A stretch of 6,823 nt of DNA from Candidatus Hydrogenedentota bacterium (GTDB lineage: Bacteria > Hydrogenedentota > Hydrogenedentia > Hydrogenedentales > SLHB01), in the NCBI GenBank assembly GCA_026387845.1, contig JAPLKX010000100.1, positions 1-6,823 on the forward strand, written 5' to 3'. The notes below the pieces were generated by a model. That model was not told where the DNA came from, ran no database searches, and saw nothing but the letters and a program-made list of their open reading frames with translations. Positions 1 to 4,900 of the stretch are shown here, piece by piece. The first letter of the stretch is position 1, and each line of letters begins with the position of its first letter. The position numbers and the translations under genes are program-made.

Positions 1-1901
1 TATCGGCTGAGTTCGCCGGTCGCGGTTTCCGCAGCGACATAGTTAAACCCGGATGGGGTCCGGGTATAGCCGTCTGCGGGGAGTTGTTTGGCGGTATACA
101 CGTCGGGGTCCATAAAGGTGGCCTGGATCTTGAGATAGAGCCAATGCTCGGGGAGCAGTTCGTTGTACCCGTTGGCGACGGACCCCACGTTGTACAGGAA
201 AACGGGCGGCTCGGGCGGGGCCGGGGTGTAGACGGCGTGGCTGAGGCTTCCGGCGGGCTCGGTCATCTGCAACCCGCTGAGGACGGGGTAGGGAAAGGCA
301 TATCCGGGCTGGTCTGCGGCAAAGGTGATGCCGGCTGCGCCAAACGCGGTTGCGGCCCCGTTCCACCAGACCAGCGCGTCCGTGGTGTAATACTGCAGGT
401 CAACCGCGGGCGGGATGGTGTCGATCACGATGCCCTTATGGCCATCGACGGCCTGGCCGAGGATCAGGCTGCCTTCATCGGTGAGGTCGAGCACGCGGTC
501 GGGAAGGCGCAAGATGAGCTGGGCGTTATCGCTGTCGGCAATATAGGTTTTCCCGTTGGCTTCCCCGAGGATGGTGTCGATGTTGGGTATCCGGCCCCAG
601 TATATGCCGTCGCCGCCGTCGAGCGGGATCTCGATGTCGTACGCCAAGTCGTTGACCTCGACGCCGTCGGGAAGCAGGCACAGGCTGCTGCCGAGGTTGG
701 GGATCGTGCCGCTGTAATTGATCAGGACATCCGCCCCGCGCCGGCCCACCGGCTCCTCATAAATCTCGCAACGGGTCCAGACCCCGATCGAGGCGTTTGG
801 GTTGAGTTCATCGGCGCCGTTGAACGGCTCTGAACCCCGGCCATCGCCCTCGAAGTCTATCGTAACGCCGCTGACGCTCGCGCCCTTGTGGATCTCCGTC
901 AGATTGTGGAGGCTTGTGGTGAGCATCCTGCCCTGCCAGGGCTGGGTGTCAAAGTCAACTATCTCCGAATAGTTGCCCGTTCCCTGCAGCGACCCCGGGC
1001 TGTAATTTCCGGAGGCGTTATCGTTGGAGTTGCTCGAACTGACGGCGGATTGCGGGGTGCCGGCCTCGTCCCAAATGCCGTAGGCGGCGTTGCGGTACAT
1101 CAGCGTGTTGACCAGCGTCGCTTTGCCGCCGGCCTTGACATGGACGCCGCTGGCCCGGTTGTCATAAAACGTGCAGTGCGTGATTTCGGCGGTCGCCGCG
1201 GCCCCGTCCACCAAGATCCCGTCAAAGTTCTTGTAGAACACGCAGTTGGTCAGTTTTGCGGTGGCGCTGCCGCTGACAACCACGCCCGCCACATCAGCCG
1301 CCTGTTCCCGGATGTAGCACCGGTCAAGCTCGACCCGGCTGGTGCCGTCGGCCGCCACAGCGTTGAACCCGCCCGTAAGCGTGACGCCTCGGATCACGAA
1401 AGGCGATGCGTCTTCCCCGACGCTCGTAAAATCGAACAACGCCAAGAGAGGGGTGCCGTGAAGGATGACATCGTAGGGTTTTGTGAGCGAACCCCCTTCG
1501 ATCTTTTTGAGGCTGCCGGGCGGGGTTGTCATGCTGGGCCACGTCCATTCACCGACCACGGTTGCCGCATTGGACGCGGCGTTCTTCAATATAAGCAGCC
1601 GCGTCTTGCCGGATGTGCCGGTGAATTCGGCCAGGGCCGCGGCCGGCGTATTGGCGGTCACATAACCTTCTGATTTGTACAGCTCGAACGTCTCATTGCC
1701 CGTAACCCCCAGAACCACCGTATCCGACGCATCATCGGCGGCGAACGCGGGAACGGCGGTAACAGACAGCAGGACAGCAAGGACGAAGCCGATTGCTGAT
1801 TGCCGATTGCCGATTGCTGATTGCCAATTGAAATCTGAAATCGAAAATCGAAAATCGAAAATCGAAAATCGAAAATCTGAGATCAAACGTTGGCTGTGCA
1901 T
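1..1901 (-). CDS. Exported right-handed parallel beta-helix protein, 3' end cut by window edge
   Basis: I see an uninterrupted frame from ATG at 1901-1899 to the left edge: 633 codons, then the two bases TA, which could begin a Tyr codon or be a stop. The start is supported by GGAGGT five bases upstream. Residues 1-54 form a signal peptide with an unusually long n-region and a hydrophobic core FVLAVLLSVTAVPAFA ending in an AFA|AD cleavage site. Residues 168-283 contain about five coils of 22-25 residues with recurring patterns such as LTNCVFYKNFDGI, ITHCTFYDNRASGV and LVNTLMYRNAAYGI, as in pectate-lyase-like beta-helix (PbH1) repeats. Residues 349-365 (DFEGDGRG then GADE) resemble the closing motif common after such helices. 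After IDTIPPAV (493-499) the sequence looks like an Ig-like or beta-sandwich region. Such proteins are usually surface or secreted adhesins or polysaccharide-binding proteins; I see no catalytic motif, so no enzyme is claimed. It lies 65 bp downstream of a same-strand gene, probably in one operon. The heptamer tract in its n-region is the odd feature. Confidence 0.85.
   Translation of the reverse strand, partial: MHSQRLISDFRFSIFDFRFSISDFNWQSAIGNRQSAIGFVLAVLLSVTAVPAFAADDASDTVVLGVTGNETFELYKSEGYVTANTPAAALAEFTGTSGKTRLLILKNAASNAATVVGEWTWPSMTTPPGSLKKIEGGSLTKPYDVILHGTPLLALFDFTSVGEDASPFVIRGVTLTGGFNAVAADGTSRVELDRCYIREQAADVAGVVVSGSATAKLTNCVFYKNFDGILVDGAAATAEITHCTFYDNRASGVHVKAGGKATLVNTLMYRNAAYGIWDEAGTPQSAVSSSNSNDNASGNYSPGSLQGTGNYSEIVDFDTQPWQGRMLTTSLHNLTEIHKGASVSGVTIDFEGDGRGSEPFNGADELNPNASIGVWTRCEIYEEPVGRRGADVLINYSGTIPNLGSSLCLLPDGVEVNDLAYDIEIPLDGGDGIYWGRIPNIDTILGEANGKTYIADSDNAQLILRLPDRVLDLTDEGSLILGQAVDGHKGIVIDTIPPAVDLQYYTTDALVWWNGAATAFGAAGITFAADQPGYAFPYPVLSGLQMTEPAGSLSHAVYTPAPPEPPVFLYNVGSVANGYNELLPEHWLYLKIQATFMDPDVYTAKQLPADGYTRTPSGFNYVAAETATGELSR
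1053..1400 (-). other. Parallel beta-helix coil region
   Basis: Residues 168-283 of the left-hand gene. Successive turns begin near 168, 190, 215, 238 and 261. Each carries a short alternating hydrophobic strand, an N/C/T position (RCYI, NCVF, HCTF, NTLM), then an N or D turn and a G-hydrophobic-x-hydrophobic strand (GILV, GVHV, GIWD). The Cys residues at equivalent positions (195 onward) suggest a stacked ladder. This periodicity is typical of right-handed parallel beta-helices. Confidence 0.75.
1791..1825. repeat. Five tandem GATTGCC/GATTGCT heptamers
   Basis: Units at 1791, 1798, 1805, 1812 and 1819 read GATTGCT, GATTGCC, GATTGCC, GATTGCT, GATTGCC. Only the last base varies. The edge nearest the hydrophobic core of the signal peptide is at 1791. 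This subtract encodes the AIGNRQS-type heptapeptide on the minus strand. Confidence 0.9.
1841..1875. repeat. Five perfect tandem TCGAAAA heptamers
   Basis: Identical units start at 1841, 1848, 1855, 1862 and 1869, flanked by the degenerate units TCTGAAA before and TCTGAGA after. Perfect identity across 35 bp suggests recent expansion or homogenisation. On the minus strand this gives FRFSIFD in a seven-codon cycle. Confidence 0.92.
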
Positions 1902-1905
1902 TACG

Positions 1906-1911
1906 ACCTCC
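1906..1911 (-). promoter_or_regulatory. Shine-Dalgarno site of the beta-helix gene
   Basis: The minus strand reads GGAGGT here, with four bases (CGTA) before the ATG at 1901. It fixes the start upstream of the heptamer tract rather than after it, where no ATG or GTG lies in frame before the hydrophobic core. It is preceded by a small CCCAT/ATGGG inverted repeat (1914-1924) that could modestly affect access. Confidence 0.75.
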
Positions 1912-1932
1912 AGCCCATAATGGGGCGCGCCG

Positions 1933-1966
1933 CGTGAGGCATTACGGCCCGTGAGGGCACGGCCCC
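1933..1966. repeat. Imperfect tandem duplication in the intergenic spacer
   Basis: CGTGAGGCATTACGGCC (1933-1949) is followed directly by CGTGAGGGCACGGCCCC (1950-1966); the two copies align with a few bases of difference. It fills about half of the 65-bp spacer between the two genes. No function is evident beyond contributing to the hairpins described next. Confidence 0.55.
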
Positions 1967-1974
1967 TCAGGGGC
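1946..1974 (-). terminator. Competing GC-rich hairpins around the upstream stop codon; weak terminator or mRNA processing candidate
   Basis: Three mutually exclusive stems can form: GGCCGTG with CACGGGCC (1946-1964, loop of four, one bulge), TGAGGG with CCCTCA (1952-1969), and GCCCC/GGGGC (1962-1974) whose three-base loop is exactly the TGA stop codon of the right-hand gene. No T-run follows on the minus strand, so a strong intrinsic terminator is unlikely. Partial attenuation or 3'-end protection between cistrons is possible. Confidence 0.3.
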
Positions 1975-4900
1975 GCTCATACACGGTGCGCGTCTTTCGT
2001 TCCGATGTGCGGGTGAATTCGTCGTCGCTTCTGTAATTTATGACGCCGTCGCCGTCCAGATCTTCGCCGGTCCCGGCCTGGACGGTCACGAGGATTTCAA
2101 AAATATCCGACCGCGTGGTCATTAGGTTCGCCGAACGCGACAACCGCCACGCCGACTCCTGCATCGCCTGAGTTGCAAGATAATCCGGGACCGACCCGCC
2201 GAAATCTCTGCCGATAACCAGTGGCCAGAACGTGAGGTTGTCATCGCGCGGATCGTTCAGGTCAGGATTCGAATACGGGACAAGCAGGTCGGAGATCGAC
2301 TCGAAGTACCGGCCGTCCCAATGTTCGGCGCGTTTGACGAACGCCCGGCCACTTGCAAGCCACTCCGCGCGAACAAACGTCCGGCGAATGTCGTTGGGAT
2401 CGTTTGCATCCGGCGCTGTCGTGAGCTTACGGACCTCGTCGTCACTACTATAAAGAAGATCGTCGGGTGGGTAGCCGGTGAACAGGGTGCTGGTTGATGC
2501 AAGCGGAACAGTTGGATTTGCGCCGTCATAGCGGTACAGACCGTCGCCGTCGATGGTCCAGCCGAGGCCCGACCAGCCGCGGTTGAACGTGGCACCCGGG
2601 ACGGGCGAGAACGCCGGGTTCGCAAAACCCACACTCTGCATCGCCGAAATAAGGCCTACCGTCCCCGTCTGCAGTGGGTTGTTCAAAATTGGATCCTCCG
2701 CGCCAAAAAGCACTGTGTTGTTGAGGAAGCACCCGATCGAGAAAAGATCGTACGTAGTATCAGTGGTTATACTTAAGGATAAGCGGTACTCCTCGCTGGC
2801 CGGGAAACTTGCGGTATTCAATTGGGGCATGACGACACTGTCAATAACGGGGTAGAGTGTCGCGACCGGGTCACCGCCCGGTACTTTCTCAACGCGCAGC
2901 AGATAATAGCTGTCGCCGGTGCAACGGATGATCATGCCGAACTCGTATGCTTCGGGCGTTGCCTCGACGTTGACTGTAACGGCAAAGTTGTAATCCCGCT
3001 CGTACACAGCCTGCTCGGGATAATCCTGAAACACCCCCGGAATGCCCGCCAACACGTTCAGCCGCCGCGTCACATTATCCGAGTCTTTGTACAGGCGCGT
3101 CTCGACGGTGTTGATGTTGATCCGCCCCTGCGTCCGCGCCCGCGGCGTAAGAATCACGCCCGCGAACGTGTTGAGCGTGTCGGCGGTGACGCCAGGTGCA
3201 GGCGGCTGGACGGCATTTTCAATCTCGACAGCAAGCCGGTTGTTGTTCACGCTGATTGAACCGCAGTAGATGTAACCCCTGCTGTCCGGCCTGAACGTTG
3301 TCAGTCTGCCGAGGCTGTCCTTCGAGTTGGCATCCTGTTTGGTAGTTGTAATTGCGCCGTCGCCGTTGGTATCCGTATAGACCGTAATATTCACCGCTGG
3401 CCGTTCCGTCACATTTTCCATCACGCGACACCGAATGAACTTGCCCGTATCGGTCAACGTGTCCGGCGAAACGTCGAGCAACTTCAGCCCCGTATCTGCG
3501 TACAAGTCGTAGGTCCCGTCCTGCAACCCGCTCGAGGCGTCCCACTCGACGTAAAGCGTCGCGTTGCCATTACTGTCGAGATTTCTCGAGGCGAACAGGA
3601 CCGCCCTCTTTTCAACCGGCCAGCGAGAACGAAGCACCGCCGGGTCTTCCAGACCCGCGGGCCGCTCCGTCGGCCCATTCAACAGCCAGTAATTGCCGTC
3701 GAGGGGCAATCCGGCGGGCACTGGTTCGGTATCCGTCCCAAAAGAAATCTCATGCAGGAAGAAGGGCCGCCACGCCTGCGGCAACTCGTACTCCGTGTTG
3801 CCGCACGGGTCCACAAAACTGCACGCCAGTTGCGCCGCGGTCGGCGCAGTCGGCAACAATGATCTAAACGCGCCCGCGCCCGGCGACAGGTAAATGGCGT
3901 CCGAGACGCCGGCTTCCATCAGGCTCTGGATGTTGCCCGCCGTCTCAGGCTCAGGCTGGAACCCCGCCAATGCGTTTATTGACAGCGGTACATTGCCATA
4001 TTCGCTATACGCCTTGTTCAGCGTGCAATACTCCAGCGACATCAAGTCGCCCAGCGAATCAAACGACTTGTTCCGGATATCCACTAAAGTAAGTTCGCGC
4101 AGCAGCCTTTGCGTGTCAACGCTGGGATCGAGCACGTTCCACGCGGCGTCGTTGCGTTCCAAGGGTGAGCCGTTCCACTTCGGTGAACCCACAGCAACGG
4201 GCTCGTGCGACCAGTCGTCGTAGTTGCCGTCGGTGGCTTGCCAGCGGTTTTGAGTACCGAACCGGTCGCCGTTGTACAGCGGGTGATACTTGCGCTCGAG
4301 CGAGCGGTAGAAATCGATGCCCATCGAGTTGTCCGGCCAGAACTTCTTGTAGGCCTCGGTGAACGCGCCGGACTGGTCGTGAAGTGATGGCCGGAACGCA
4401 ACACCGTTTCCGTCGACAGTTGAAACCTCGTCGTCGATGCAACGGTTGATCACGTCCCGCTCGGTGTAGGTGATGCGGTCGACGACGCGCTTTTGCTGGT
4501 GGGCGCCCTGGTAGAGGGAAACAAACACGTTGTCGCCCGGCGAGAACCTCCGCTCGATGAATTCCTTCCACTCGGGATTCAGGAAAAGGTCGCCGGGATA
4601 CAACGACGGCATCAGGTCGTACAACAAGGCGAAGGGCAGGATGTTGAACGATCCCGCGCCCGCATGGACCTGAAGCGGGCTGTCTATCCACAATCGGCCT
4701 TCGTCAACGCCCTCGCCCGGACCGGTCGCATCGGAGTCGCCGTTGTGGTCAATGCCGTCGCGCCCCTGGATACCCGGCGGATTGTTGAGGCCAATCAGGT
4801 GGTCGTCGTAATCGTTGTCAATCGAGTCGTGCTCGGGATAGTTGGGAAAAACGCCGCCGCGAAGCACCCATTTTGCAATAAAGGCTTTATCGTCGGTCGT

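Larger units (their letters stand above)
1791..1888. repeat. Heptanucleotide repeat tract, 14 units in one phase
   Basis: On the plus strand the tract reads as consecutive 7-nt units with no slip in phase: five GATTGCC/T units (1791-1825), AATTGAA, ATCTGAA, five ATCGAAA units (1840-1874), ATCTGAG and ATCAAAC. The two families share the length and an AT core. The tract lies wholly inside the coding region of the left-hand gene. Because 7 is 1 modulo 3, every frame cycles through the same seven codons, and the in-frame reading has no stop. I recall similar short tracts, often misannotated as peptides like KSKIENRKS, in planctomycete-like environmental genomes; that is memory, not a search. Confidence 0.9.
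1740..1901 (-). other. Signal peptide with repeat-built n-region
   Basis: Residues 1-54 of the left-hand gene. The start MHSQR is followed by a heptapeptide-periodic stretch (8-14 SDFRFSI, 15-21 FDFRFSI, 22-28 SDFNWQS, 29-35 AIGNRQS) and then the hydrophobic core from about residue 37, ending AVPAFA before ADD. Ordinary signal-peptide n-regions have a few residues; here about 30 extra residues are encoded by the heptanucleotide tract. Deleting them mentally leaves a normal signal peptide, so I infer that the tract was inserted or expanded between the original start and core. Confidence 0.75.

Noticed and set aside
84..833. Plus-strand ORF of 249 codons
   Set aside because: It is antisense to the signal-peptide/beta-helix gene, has no recognisable domain, and its Val/Gly/Asp-rich composition is what a GC-rich antisense frame gives.
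888..1673. Plus-strand ORF of 261 codons
   Set aside because: Antisense to the beta-helix coils; composition is typical of a shadow and no motif is seen.
1791..1888. CRISPR array or origin iterons
   Set aside because: Units are 7 bp with no spacers, and there is no replication initiator, DnaA box cluster or cas gene; the tract lies inside a coding region.
1675..1920. Small plus-strand ORF with peptide repeats of the ENRKSKIENRKS kind
   Set aside because: It only reads the heptamer tract on the wrong strand; a 7-nt repeat gives an open heptapeptide pattern in several frames.
1924..1931. GGCGCGCC palindrome as an operator
   Set aside because: Only 8 bp in a GC-rich spacer, with no second copy or promoter elements.
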